From assembly GCF_003234965.1 (NCBI RefSeq), contig NZ_QKVK01000008.1, forward strand, positions 1 to 64,000: a DNA stretch of 64,000 bases. Direction: 5' to 3'. The notes under the pieces were generated by a model. It ran no database searches, was not told the origin of the DNA, and saw only the letters and a list, made by a program, of their open reading frames with translations. Position numbers and translations under genes: made by a program. Source of the stretch: Aestuariivirga litoralis (GTDB lineage Bacteria; Pseudomonadota; Alphaproteobacteria; Rhizobiales; Aestuariivirgaceae). Positions 26,813 through 36,369 of this stretch are shown piece after piece; positions within the stretch are counted from its first letter, which is position 1; every line of letters starts with the position of its first letter.

Positions 26813-26947
26813 CAGGCTCCGGAACGGATGGCGGGCGGATCGGTTCGGCAGGTCTAATCCATGCGCCGCCGCATGGCAGGCCATAAATCCGCAAGGCAGC
26901 TTCCCGCGTGGTGCAGTGATCCGGCATGCGATGCTTCCTCCAGGTCT

Positions 26948-27020
26948 CATCATCGCCGGGCTTGTCCCGGCGAACCTTTCTGCCGCCCGAAAGGATGCCC
27001 GGGACGAGCCCGGGCATGAG
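26948..27020. repeat. Palindromic repeat family B, copy 2
   Basis: CATCATCGCCGGGCTTGTCC at the left and a CGGGACGAGCCCGGGCATGAG arm at the right give two stem-loops with the same spacing as other family B copies. It lies between the MFS promoter side and the gntR 3' end, 53 bases from the gntR stop. The rest of the 261-base gap (26813-27073) shows no gene. Confidence 0.85.
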
Positions 27021-27073
27021 GCGTGGAGGGAGGTGTTCCCCAGAGATGTGGAGGAAGGTGTTCCGGAGTGTTC

Positions 27074-27757
27074 CTACCCCAGCCCCGGCCCGTCCAGCAC
27101 CGCCACCGTGCTCCGCCAGGCCGCGTCCAGATGGGCCTTCATGGCGGCGGCCGCCTTGGCGGGGTCGCGGCTGTTCAGGCCACGGATGATCTCGCGGTGC
27201 TGCTCAAGTGTGGCTTCCGCCTGGCCGGCGCGCGGCAGCATCATGTGGCGGCAGCGGTCGAGCTGGGCCTTGGAGATGTCGATGGTGCTCCACAGCCGGG
27301 GCAGGTCGCTGATCTCGGTGATGGCGTGGTGGAACTCATCATCGCGCGCGATGGCCTCGACGAACTGGCGCTTTTCGACCGCGCGCTCATGGCGGGCGAG
27401 GATGTCGTGCAGGCGGTCGGCGTGTTCCTGGGCCATGTGCTGGGCCGCCTGGGCTGCACTTTCCATCTCCAGCGCGCGGCGGATGAGGAAGCTCTCCTCG
27501 ATGGCCTTGCGGTCCATCTTCGACGCCTTGGTGCCGGACTGGGCGACGACGTCCACCAGACGCTCGTCGGACAACCGTTTCACCGCTTCGCGCACCGGCG
27601 TGCGGGAGACATCGAGCTGTGCGGCAATCGCCTTCTCGTCGATCACTTCGCCCGGGCGGATGATGCCGGTCAGGATCAGCCCGCGCACCAGCGGGTAAAT
27701 CTGGTCACGCAAGGGTCGCGAGCGGTCGAGGCGGAGGGTGGAAAGGTCCACGGGCAT
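27074..27757 (-). CDS. GntR-family (FadR/FCD) regulator of the sugar island
   Basis: This 227-residue regulator has a winged helix with DEKAIAAQLDVSRTPVREAVKRL (about 41-63) and an all-alpha FCD domain (about 85-215) with the metal/effector motif EFHHAI. FCD GntR proteins usually respond to sugar acids or other small carboxylates. It is divergent from the isomerase/dehydrogenase/ABC run, which it very likely represses. The 88-base gap holds the AT-rich stretch ATACTAATATAACAGT, a candidate operator or promoter region. Confidence 0.92.
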   Translation of the reverse strand: MPVDLSTLRLDRSRPLRDQIYPLVRGLILTGIIRPGEVIDEKAIAAQLDVSRTPVREAVKRLSDERLVDVVAQSGTKASKMDRKAIEESFLIRRALEMESAAQAAQHMAQEHADRLHDILARHERAVEKRQFVEAIARDDEFHHAITEISDLPRLWSTIDISKAQLDRCRHMMLPRAGQAEATLEQHREIIRGLNSRDPAKAAAAMKAHLDAAWRSTVAVLDGPGLG

Positions 27758-27845
27758 GGCTGGGATACTAATATAACAGTTGTGGACAGCAAGCCGGATT
27801 CGAGTCTAGCATCAGAAAAAAGAAGCCAACCGCGTGGGAGGAAAC

Positions 27846-28895
27846 ATGGCGGGCAAGAACAATTTCCCCAAGCTTCACAATGCGATGTGGCCTGGGCTCG
27901 TGGGCAAGGGGCCGGATTCGGAACCACCCATCGACCTCGATACCATGATCGCGCTGACCGCCGCGGCGCAAGTCAATGGCGTGACGTTCGACGGCATCGA
28001 CATTTTCCATGCCGCTCCCCACACCGACATCGACTTCACCGCGGACGAGGCCAAGGCGCTGGCGGAGAAGGCGGCGAAGCACAATCTCGCCATCGGCTCC
28101 ATCGTGGCGCCGGTCTGGCCGCCGGTGGGCGGTGGCTCGGCCATGGGCTCGGCCGAGGACCGCCGGAAATTCGTGGCGAATGTCCGCAAGTCGTGCGAGC
28201 TCGGCAAGGCGCTGCGCGACCTCGGCGTGCGCAAATATGGCGTCATCCGCATCGACTCCGCCTCGAGCCCGGCCGACTGGGCCAAGGATCCCGCCGGCAA
28301 TACGAAGCTCATCGCCCAGACCTGGCGCGAGGCCTGCGACGTGGCCAAGGATTTCGGCGAGCGGCTTGCGGCGGAAGGCGAGATCTGCTGGGGCGGCATG
28401 CACAGCTGGAAGGCGATGGTCGACACGCTGGAACAGACCGACCGCCCCGGCATCATCGGCTTCCAGGCCGACATGGCGCACACGCTGCTCTACACCATGG
28501 GCTACAACGCGCCCGAGGCGGCCCTGCTGCCGGAAGGCTTCGACTGGAAGGACCAGGCCCAGCTCGATGCGGCGCTGGTCAAGATGACCGACCTGCTGCG
28601 CCCCTGGACCATCGACTTCCATGTCGCGCAGAACGACGGCACGGTGAAGGGCATGGGCTACCATGACAAGACCGGCCGCCACTGCATGGTGACCGACCCC
28701 AATGGCCGCCTCGACATCGTGAAGCATGCAGGGATGTGGCTGCGCAACAAGGATGGCTCGCTCACCAGGGCCATGAAGCACATCTGCTGGGATGGCTGCA
28801 TGTTCCCCAACGAGGTGATGATGAAGCAGCAGACCTGGAATGACATCCTCGGGGTGATGATCAAGGTCCGCGACGCGCATGGCTGGGAGGGCTGA
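27846..28895 (+). CDS. Sugar isomerase/epimerase, xylose-isomerase-like TIM barrel
   Basis: A 349-residue xylose-isomerase-like barrel protein with candidate metal residues in [20 protein letters not shown] and [11 protein letters not shown]. The substrate is unknown, probably a keto sugar or inosose-like compound. GGGAGGA lies just before the ATG at 27846. It is the first gene of a run with a Gfo/Idh dehydrogenase, an ABC importer, a sugar kinase and SDRs, so it should carry out isomerisation or epimerisation early in that pathway. Confidence 0.82.
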   Translation: MAGKNNFPKLHNAMWPGLVGKGPDSEPPIDLDTMIALTAAAQVNGVTFDGIDIFHAAPHTDIDFTADEAKALAEKAAKHNLAIGSIVAPVWPPVGGGSAMGSAEDRRKFVANVRKSCELGKALRDLGVRKYGVIRIDSASSPADWAKDPAGNTKLIAQTWREACDVAKDFGERLAAEGEICWGGMHSWKAMVDTLEQTDRPGIIGFQADMAHTLLYTMGYNAPEAALLPEGFDWKDQAQLDAALVKMTDLLRPWTIDFHVAQNDGTVKGMGYHDKTGRHCMVTDPNGRLDIVKHAGMWLRNKDGSLTRAMKHICWDGCMFPNEVMMKQQTWNDILGVMIKVRDAHGWEG

Positions 28896-28899
28896 TCCG

Positions 28900-30042
<1,143 letters not shown>

Positions 30043-30092
30043 TCACGCGCGCGTGCATGAAGTTTAGGCAGATGCGCTCTGTCCCACACGTG

Positions 30093-30157
30093 TTGCAAAC
30101 ATTGAAAGGCGTCTTGCAAATCGTTCGGGACAGGATAGTCTCTCTCGCCAACGAGAG
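30093..30157. promoter_or_regulatory. Direct repeats and leader hairpin before the sugar ABC operon
   Basis: TTGCAAA occurs at 30093-30099 and 30114-30120, exactly 21 bases apart, or two helical turns, as expected for a regulator binding one face of the DNA. A small hairpin CTCTCG-CCAA-CGAGAG follows at 30142-30157, 30 bases before the ATPase start. The gap between the dehydrogenase and the ABC genes (30043-30187) thus probably contains a second promoter. The cognate regulator is unknown. Confidence 0.45.
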
Positions 30158-30187
30158 CCTCGAGGGCCGCTGAGACAGGGAATGGGA

Positions 30188-31279
30188 ATGGCAGCAAGCA
30201 AGGTTCCAGCACTGCGTTTGTCGGGGATTTCGAAATCCTACGGCAAGGTGCGCGCGCTCGACAATCTGTCCTTCGATGTGCCGGAGGGCCGCTTCTTCGT
30301 GCTGTTCGGGCCAAGCTCGGTGGGCAAGACGACGACGCTGCGGACCATTGCGGGGCTCGTCGCAACCGATTCAGGCCGCCTCGAGATCAACGGCCATGAC
30401 GTGACCACTGCGCCGATTGCCGGGCGTGGCGTCTCCATGGTGTTCCAGTCCTTCGCGCTTTATCCGCATCTCACCGTCTACGAGAACTTCGCCTATCCGC
30501 TGAAGGAAGAGGGTGTCGGTCGCGAGGAGATCGACACCCGCGTCAAGGAAACCGCGGCGATGCTCAAGCTCTCGCATCGCCTCGAGCGCAAGCCCAACAC
30601 CCTGTCGGGTGGCGAGCAGCAGCGCGTGGCGCTGGGCCGCTCGCTCATCCGCCGGCCGAAGATCCTGCTGCTCGACGAGCCGCTCACCAACCTCGACGCC
30701 AAGCTGCGCCACGACATGCGGGCCGAGCTGAAGCGCCTGCACCGCCAGTTCGGCATGACCATCGTCTATGCAACACCCGACGAGCTGGAAGCCCTGTCGA
30801 TGGGCGAGGAGATCGCGGTGATGCGCGATGGCGCCGTCGTGCAGCGCGGCACGCCGGACGAGCTCTACGAGCAGCCCATCGATACCTATGTGGCGGGCAA
30901 GATCGGCTCGCCGCACATGAACATGGTGAAGGCAACGCTCGCCGCAGATCTCGCAAGCCTCGACACGCCGCTGGGCAAGCTGCTGTCGGGCCGCAGGCTG
31001 CATTCGGCCACCGCCGGAGAGGCCGCCCTCGTCGGCATCCGCCCCAGCGATCTCCGTCCGGCCGCGCCCGGCGAGACCGCCGTTCCATCCCGCGTCCACC
31101 TGATCGAGCCCCTGGGCGACGTGACCGTCGTCTCGGTCGAGGCCGGTGGCGAGACGCTGCGCATGGTGCTTCCCGAACAGAGCGCCGCGGCCCTGAAGCC
31201 CGGCGACGATGTTCCGGTCGCCATCGACTTGAGCAAGATCCACATCTTCCGTGCCGCCAGCGGACAGGTAATGACCTGA
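30188..31279 (+). CDS. Sugar ABC importer ATPase 1 (H-loop His replaced)
   Basis: This 363-residue MalK-like ATPase has Walker A GPSSVGKTT (41-49), an intact signature LSGGE (139-143), Walker B LLLDEP (160-165) and a C-terminal TOBE domain. The H-loop, normally VTHDQ, reads ATPDE with Pro197 in place of the His. The second ATPase at 34843 has the opposite defect. ATGs at 30182 and 30188 are both in frame; AGGGA spacing favours the second. It opens the ABC run, an arrangement like the rhizobial glycerol importer GlpSTPQUV. Confidence 0.9.
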   Translation: MAASKVPALRLSGISKSYGKVRALDNLSFDVPEGRFFVLFGPSSVGKTTTLRTIAGLVATDSGRLEINGHDVTTAPIAGRGVSMVFQSFALYPHLTVYENFAYPLKEEGVGREEIDTRVKETAAMLKLSHRLERKPNTLSGGEQQRVALGRSLIRRPKILLLDEPLTNLDAKLRHDMRAELKRLHRQFGMTIVYATPDELEALSMGEEIAVMRDGAVVQRGTPDELYEQPIDTYVAGKIGSPHMNMVKATLAADLASLDTPLGKLLSGRRLHSATAGEAALVGIRPSDLRPAAPGETAVPSRVHLIEPLGDVTVVSVEAGGETLRMVLPEQSAAALKPGDDVPVAIDLSKIHIFRAASGQVMT

Positions 31280-31326
31280 CGCCGACGGCCTGAAGCCATA
31301 CGGTTAACCATGGGAGGAAACCTGAC

Positions 31327-32757
31327 ATGACCGTAGTGACTAAGGTGAAAGGGTTCGCGGCCGCCGCAGGCTTCGCCGCCACCCTGATGACCGGAGGGGC
31401 CACCTACGCCCTTGCGGATGAAGTGACACTGACCATGGCGGTGCCGGACTGGCCTCCGACCCGCATCATGAAGAAGTTCTTCGACGAGCAGTACAAGCCG
31501 AAGTCCGGCAACACCGTGAAGCTCGACGTCGACTTCATCCCGTGGCCCGACTTCTACACGCGCGTCAACGCGTCGCTGACGTCCGGCGAGCAGAAGTACA
31601 ACTTCATCGTCTCCGACTCGCAGTGGCTGGGCGCCTTCGTGGAAGGCGGCTACTACCGCAAGATCAACGATCTTCTGGATGCCGACCCGGAGTTCAAGAA
31701 GACGCTGATGAGCGTGCACCCCGCACCGCTCGCGGCCTATTCGACCTACCCCTACAAGTCGGAAAACTACTACGGCTTCCCGCAGTTCCCGGACGTCCTC
31801 GTGACCTATGGCCGCAAGGACATCCTGTGCCACGAGGAAGAGCAGAAGAACTTCCAGGCCAAGTACGGCAAGAAGCTGCCCTGCACCGGCGAAGAAATCG
31901 ACGCCATGACCTGGGACGACTTCAAGAACGTGGGCGAGTTCTTCCGCCGCAAGAAGGGCGAGATGCTGGCCGGCGCACCTGCCGAGGACGATTTCTACGG
32001 AATCGCCTTCCAGGCCGGCAAGGGCTACGACTTCTCGTCGATGCAGATCAACGGCTTCATCTGGCAGATGGGCGGCAACATCTGGGATGAAACCCAGGCG
32101 CCGACCGGCCAGGCCGAAGGCGTGGTCAACTCGCCGCAGGCCGTCGCCGCGCTCGAGAAGTACCTGAGCCTGCTCGAGTACATGCCGCCGGTCGCCAAGA
32201 CCGGCACCATGGACATCTTCAAGTCCGACGAGCTGTTCCGCGAAGGCAAGGTCGCGATGAACATCGACTGGATCGGCCTTGGCGAAGCCTCGCTCGATCC
32301 GAAGTCGTCCAAGGTCTCCGACAAGCTGGTCTTCGGCCAGATGCCGGGCACGATGGTCGACGGCAAGAACGTGAAGTGGTCCAACATCGGCGGCCAGCCC
32401 TTCGTGCTGACCACCTGGACGACGCCGGAGCAGACCAAGGAAGCCGTGGACTTCGTGAAGTGGTGGCTGTCTGACGACATCCAGCACCAGTTCGCGGCCT
32501 CCGGCGGTCAGTCGGCTGTGAAGTCGGTCTATGAAGACCCCAAGTACGTGACCTATCGTCCGTGGAACCGCGCCTGGGCCCCGCAGCTCGACTGGCAGAA
32601 GGACGTGTGGCACGTGCCGCAGTTCTTCGAGCTCCTGACGCAGCAGCAGGACCAGTTCGACCTTGCCATCACCGGCAAGCAGGACGCCAAGACCACGCTG
32701 GATAACATCGCCAAGTTCCAGCAGGACCTGCTGAAGAACGCCGGCCTCATCCAGTAA
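31327..32757 (+). CDS. Sugar ABC importer substrate-binding protein
   Basis: A 476-residue family 1 extracellular binding protein with an N-terminal signal (about 30 residues, ending YALADE). Features include the WPDFYTRVNASLTSGEQKYN region and WQMGGNIWDE, typical of carbohydrate binding proteins. It is long for the family. Many aromatic residues line the C-terminal half. It delivers a sugar, polyol or derivative to the two permeases downstream. GGGAGGA precedes the start. Confidence 0.9.
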   Translation: MTVVTKVKGFAAAAGFAATLMTGGATYALADEVTLTMAVPDWPPTRIMKKFFDEQYKPKSGNTVKLDVDFIPWPDFYTRVNASLTSGEQKYNFIVSDSQWLGAFVEGGYYRKINDLLDADPEFKKTLMSVHPAPLAAYSTYPYKSENYYGFPQFPDVLVTYGRKDILCHEEEQKNFQAKYGKKLPCTGEEIDAMTWDDFKNVGEFFRRKKGEMLAGAPAEDDFYGIAFQAGKGYDFSSMQINGFIWQMGGNIWDETQAPTGQAEGVVNSPQAVAALEKYLSLLEYMPPVAKTGTMDIFKSDELFREGKVAMNIDWIGLGEASLDPKSSKVSDKLVFGQMPGTMVDGKNVKWSNIGGQPFVLTTWTTPEQTKEAVDFVKWWLSDDIQHQFAASGGQSAVKSVYEDPKYVTYRPWNRAWAPQLDWQKDVWHVPQFFELLTQQQDQFDLAITGKQDAKTTLDNIAKFQQDLLKNAGLIQ

Positions 32758-32771
32758 CACGCCTCAACCCC

Positions 32772-32798
32772 GGGTGCGGGGAGATGATCCCCGCACCC
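32772..32798 (+). other. Intercistronic hairpin between binding protein and permease
   Basis: A perfect 10-bp stem GGGTGCGGGG / CCCCGCACCC with loop AGATGAT begins 15 bases after the binding-protein stop. No U run follows directly. Such hairpins commonly protect the upstream mRNA so that the binding protein is made in excess over the permeases. It also argues that the permease starts at 32832 and not at the ATG inside the loop. Confidence 0.75.
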
Positions 32799-32831
32799 CA
32801 CTTGGGCCTTTTCTTCCGGAATTCATTGCCG

Positions 32832-33893
32832 ATGACCTCCACGACTGCGACAGCTCCGCCGCCGCCACTCATGCGACTGTCTTCCGACAACTGGAAACTC
32901 GCCATCCTGGTCGGACTTGTGGTGTCGGTGATCGCCGGCGCGGTCCTGCCGGCCGCAGCCTCATTCTGGGTGATCGGGGCCATGGCGGCGATGGTCGCCG
33001 CTGCCTTCGTGGTCAATGCCTATCGCCGCAAGTATTACGGCGGGTTGCTGGTGGCCCCCGCCATCGCCGTCCTGTTCGTCATGAACATCTTCCCGCTGCT
33101 GTGGTCGCTGGGGCTTTCGTTCTTCGCCTACCAGTCGAACCAGCAGTCGATCCGCTTCGTCGGGCTTGCCAACTACATCAAGGTGCTCACCAACGACATC
33201 GCGGCCCCCGCCAACTGGGCGGCCCTCGTCAATACCGCGATGTTCGTCATCCTCACCGTCACCGCGCAGATGGTGGTGGGCTTCCTTCTCGCCATGCTCT
33301 TCGCCAAGCAGTTCCCGCTGCGCAAATACCTCCTCATCCTCGTGCTGACGCCGATGATGCTGTCGGTCGTCGCCTCCGGCGTGTTCTTCACCTATTACTA
33401 TGACCCGACCTTCGGCATCCTCAGCTATGTGGTCAACGCCATCACCGGCGGCCAGTTCATCCTGATGAGTTCCAAGGTGGGTGCCGTCACGGGCATCGTC
33501 TTCGCCGATGCCTGGATGTGGTCGCCCTTCGTCATGCTGCTGGTGCTGGCGGGCCTCGTCTCCGTCCCGAAATATCTCTACGAGGCGGCGGCCATCGACC
33601 GCGTGTCGAAGTGGCGCCAGTTCTGGACCATCACCTTCCCCTATATCCGCGGCCTCCTGATGCTGGCGCTGCTGTTCCGCACCATCGAGGCCTTCAAGCT
33701 CGCCGACCTCGTCATCCTGCTCACCAAGGGCGGCAACGACACGATGACGATCTCCTACCACCTGATCCGCATCGCCAACGAGCAGAACAAGACTTCCGAG
33801 GGTGCGGCCATCTCCTACCTGATGCTGTTCATGGTGATCGTGCTGACCAACCTCTACCTCTACATCGCCAACCGCCGCAGCCAGGGAGCCTGA
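32832..33893 (+). CDS. Sugar ABC importer permease 1 (MalF-like)
   Basis: A 353-residue permease with an extra N-terminal pair of membrane helices (about 20-65) before a six-helix MalF-like core. The EAA coupling loop is YEAAAIDRVSKWRQFWTITFP. I place the start at 32832 after a modest GGAA site, as the earlier in-frame ATG at 32784 lies in the loop of a strong hairpin. It forms the channel with the next gene and contacts one of the two unlike ATPases. Confidence 0.88.
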   Translation: MTSTTATAPPPPLMRLSSDNWKLAILVGLVVSVIAGAVLPAAASFWVIGAMAAMVAAAFVVNAYRRKYYGGLLVAPAIAVLFVMNIFPLLWSLGLSFFAYQSNQQSIRFVGLANYIKVLTNDIAAPANWAALVNTAMFVILTVTAQMVVGFLLAMLFAKQFPLRKYLLILVLTPMMLSVVASGVFFTYYYDPTFGILSYVVNAITGGQFILMSSKVGAVTGIVFADAWMWSPFVMLLVLAGLVSVPKYLYEAAAIDRVSKWRQFWTITFPYIRGLLMLALLFRTIEAFKLADLVILLTKGGNDTMTISYHLIRIANEQNKTSEGAAISYLMLFMVIVLTNLYLYIANRRSQGA

Positions 33894-33896
33894 GCC

Positions 33897-34841
33897 ATGG
33901 CCGAACACAACTCCATCTGGGAGGCGCTGGGCTTCCGCAAGGCGAGCGGCGTGGGCGAGGCCGGCTGGGGCCGCACGCTGGTCGTCGCCATCGTGTCCTT
34001 CATCTACTTCCTTCCCGTTCTGTTCATCATCTTCACCGCCTTCAAGCCGCAGGACGCGGCGCTCTCGGTGCCGCCCACGCTGTCGCCCACGTCCTTCTTC
34101 GGCCTGATCCCGGACAAGTTCGTGTTCACGCCGACGCTGGAAAACTTCGGCTCGGTCTTCATGCGCTCCATGACCACCGGTGGCGCCCCGGAGGCGACGG
34201 GCTTCGACCGCTACTTCTTCAACTCCATCGTCATCGCCTCGTCCTCGGTGCTGCTGGCGCTGGTGATCGGCACGCTCGCCGCCTTCGGCTTCTCGCGCTA
34301 TCCGCTGAAGGGCAATGACACCTACCTCTTCATCATCCTGACGACGCGCATGCTGCCGGCCATCGTCGTCATCATCCCGGTGATCCTGATGTTCCGCGTG
34401 GTGGGCCTGTCGGGCTCCTATACCGGCATCATCCTGCTCTACACCGCCTTCAACCTGGCATTCACCATCTGGATGATGAAGAGCTTCTTCGACGAGCTCT
34501 CGCTCGACGTCGAGGATGCCGCCCGCATCGACGGATCGTCGGATGTGAAGGTGTTCTTCAAGATCGCGCTCCCCCAGGTGATCGCGGGCCTTGCCGCAAC
34601 CTTCGTCTTCGGCCTCATCCTCACCTGGAACGAGTTCCTCTTCGCACTGCTGCTGTCGGGCCCCGACACGCGCACCGTGCCCGTTGCGATGAACCAGGCC
34701 GTGTCCTCCGGCGGCCGCGGCACCGACTGGACGCTGCTGGCGGCGATCGAAACCCTGTTCCTCATCCCCGTCTTCCTCGTCACCTTCTTCCTGCAGAACC
34801 ACCTGCTCAGGGGCGTGACCTTCGGAACCGTGAAGCGCTGA
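33897..34841 (+). CDS. Sugar ABC importer permease 2 (MalG-like)
   Basis: A 314-residue MalG-like permease with about six helices and the EAA loop VEDAARIDGSSDVKVFFKIALP near 205-225. A long periplasmic segment follows helix 1 (about 55-105). It starts three bases after the first permease. The C-terminal LLRGVTFGTVKR is typical of sugar permeases of this group. Confidence 0.92.
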   Translation: MAEHNSIWEALGFRKASGVGEAGWGRTLVVAIVSFIYFLPVLFIIFTAFKPQDAALSVPPTLSPTSFFGLIPDKFVFTPTLENFGSVFMRSMTTGGAPEATGFDRYFFNSIVIASSSVLLALVIGTLAAFGFSRYPLKGNDTYLFIILTTRMLPAIVVIIPVILMFRVVGLSGSYTGIILLYTAFNLAFTIWMMKSFFDELSLDVEDAARIDGSSDVKVFFKIALPQVIAGLAATFVFGLILTWNEFLFALLLSGPDTRTVPVAMNQAVSSGGRGTDWTLLAAIETLFLIPVFLVTFFLQNHLLRGVTFGTVKR

Positions 34842-34842
34842 C

Positions 34843-35931
34843 ATGTCGACGATTGAAATCCGGAAAGTCACCAAGCAGTTCGGCTCCTTCACCGCGGTGA
34901 AGGACGCCGACCTGAAAGTCGAGGCGGGCGAGGTGGTCTGCCTCCTCGGCCCCTCGGGTTGTGGCAAGACCACGACGCTGCGCATGATCGCCGGGCTGGA
35001 GCGCGCCACCTCCGGCGACGTCATCATCGCCGGCCAGCGCATGAACGAGCTGCCGCCGCAGAAGCGCGACATCGCCATGGTGTTCCAGTTCTATGCGCTC
35101 TATCCCGCACTCACCGTGGGCCAGAACATCGCCATGCCGCTTCATTCGGAGGGCCTCTCCAAGGCCGACTCCGATGCCCGCGTCATGAAGGTCGCCAAGA
35201 TCATGCACCTCACCGAGGTGCTGGACCGCATGCCGAACCAGATCTCGGAGGGCGAGAAACAGCGCCTTGCGGTGGCGCGTGCCATCGTGCGCGATCCCAA
35301 CTGCTTCCTGTTCGACGAGCCCTTGTCGCGGCTTGACGTGGAACTGCGCCATTCGATGCGCGGCCAGATCAAGGAGGTGCTGACCGGCCTCTCCAAGGCG
35401 ACCGTCATCGTGACCCATGACCAGCTCGAGGCCCTCACCATGGCGAGCCGCATCGCCATCATGAAGGATGGCGTGATCGAGCAGGTGGGGACGCCTCACG
35501 AGGTCTTCGCCAAGCCCACCAACGTCTTCGTGGCGAGCTTCATCGGCACGCCGCAGATGAACCTCGTCGAGGCCGATCTCCAGAGCTTCGGCGACGGCAA
35601 GGCCGCGGTGGTGATGGCCGGCCAGAGCCTGAGCATCGCGGCAGATCCGGCCGTCTCCCGCCTCAGGCCCTCCAAGGTCACCGTCGGCATCCGCCCGCGT
35701 GCCTTCACCACGGTGCAGGACAAGGCGGGCGACACGATTGCCGCCCAGGCCGAGCTGATCGAGCCCATGGGGGCCGAGACCCTGATCCATGCCCGCACCG
35801 CATCGGGCGGCGACATCCGTGTCGTCGTGCCGCGCGACAAGCGGGTGAAGGTGGGCGAGGCGCTGCATCTGCGCCCCGATCCGCGGCAGACGCATTTCTT
35901 CGGCGAGGACGGCAAGGCGGTGCGCGCATGA
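34843..35931 (+). CDS. Sugar ABC importer ATPase 2 (degenerate signature motif)
   Basis: This 362-residue MalK-like ATPase has a canonical Walker A GPSGCGKTT (36-44), Walker B FLFDEP (156-161), H-loop VTHDQ with His192, and a TOBE tail. Its signature is ISEGE (134-138) rather than LSGGQ/E, with Glu136 where Gly is expected. Together with ATPase 1 it should form a dimer with one complete ATP site (its own Walker A, B and His plus the LSGGE of ATPase 1) and one degenerate site. The start follows the permease stop by one base. Confidence 0.92.
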   Translation: MSTIEIRKVTKQFGSFTAVKDADLKVEAGEVVCLLGPSGCGKTTTLRMIAGLERATSGDVIIAGQRMNELPPQKRDIAMVFQFYALYPALTVGQNIAMPLHSEGLSKADSDARVMKVAKIMHLTEVLDRMPNQISEGEKQRLAVARAIVRDPNCFLFDEPLSRLDVELRHSMRGQIKEVLTGLSKATVIVTHDQLEALTMASRIAIMKDGVIEQVGTPHEVFAKPTNVFVASFIGTPQMNLVEADLQSFGDGKAAVVMAGQSLSIAADPAVSRLRPSKVTVGIRPRAFTTVQDKAGDTIAAQAELIEPMGAETLIHARTASGGDIRVVVPRDKRVKVGEALHLRPDPRQTHFFGEDGKAVRA

Positions 35932-36368
35932 GCAACCATGAGCAGGGCATGACCCGGCAAGGCGCGCTGCGCCTCGAGTTCTTCATCATCGGGCTCGGCA
36001 TCTTCGCGCTGCTGCTGATCTTCCAGCCCTTCAGCCTGCAGCTCTTCGCCATCGGCAGTGTTCTGGTGGTGATCGCCGGCCTCATCAACAACCTCCTCCC
36101 CATGGCCCAGCCGGGGGTGAAGGTCAGGAGCGTCATCACCGTCGCCATGGTGGTGGCGATGATCTTCTGCATCGTGCTGCTGGTCTCGATCGCCGCCGCG
36201 CATCTCTATGGCGCCTTCTTCCTCAAGCCGCCGGACCCCAACACGCTGGCCGGCAAGGTGCAGCTCGGCACGCCGCCCTTCTGGCGCCAGCCGCTGGTCT
36301 GGGGCATCGCTGCCGTGGCCGCGGGCCTTGCCGTCATCATCACCGCCATGACGAAGTATCGGGACTGA
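35928..36368 (+). CDS. Small four-helix membrane protein of the sugar ABC operon
   Basis: The 146-residue product overlaps ATPase 2 by ATGA. Four hydrophobic segments are seen at about 18-38, 40-60, 65-92 and 122-143. I recognise no named family. The rhizobial glycerol importer operon likewise carries a small unknown membrane protein (GlpU), but I see no close sequence likeness. Coupling suggests a subunit or regulator of this importer. Confidence 0.8.
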   Translation: MSNHEQGMTRQGALRLEFFIIGLGIFALLLIFQPFSLQLFAIGSVLVVIAGLINNLLPMAQPGVKVRSVITVAMVVAMIFCIVLLVSIAAAHLYGAFFLKPPDPNTLAGKVQLGTPPFWRQPLVWGIAAVAAGLAVIITAMTKYRD

Positions 36369-36369
36369 C

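Noticed and set aside
25346-26857. A 503-codon plus-strand frame opposite the MFS exporter
   Set aside because: It reads as low-complexity charged sequence and mirrors the codons of a 14-helix transporter.
32961-35078. A 705-codon minus-strand frame opposite the two sugar permeases
   Set aside because: Asp/Glu/His-rich antisense product of hydrophobic permease codons, with no start signal.
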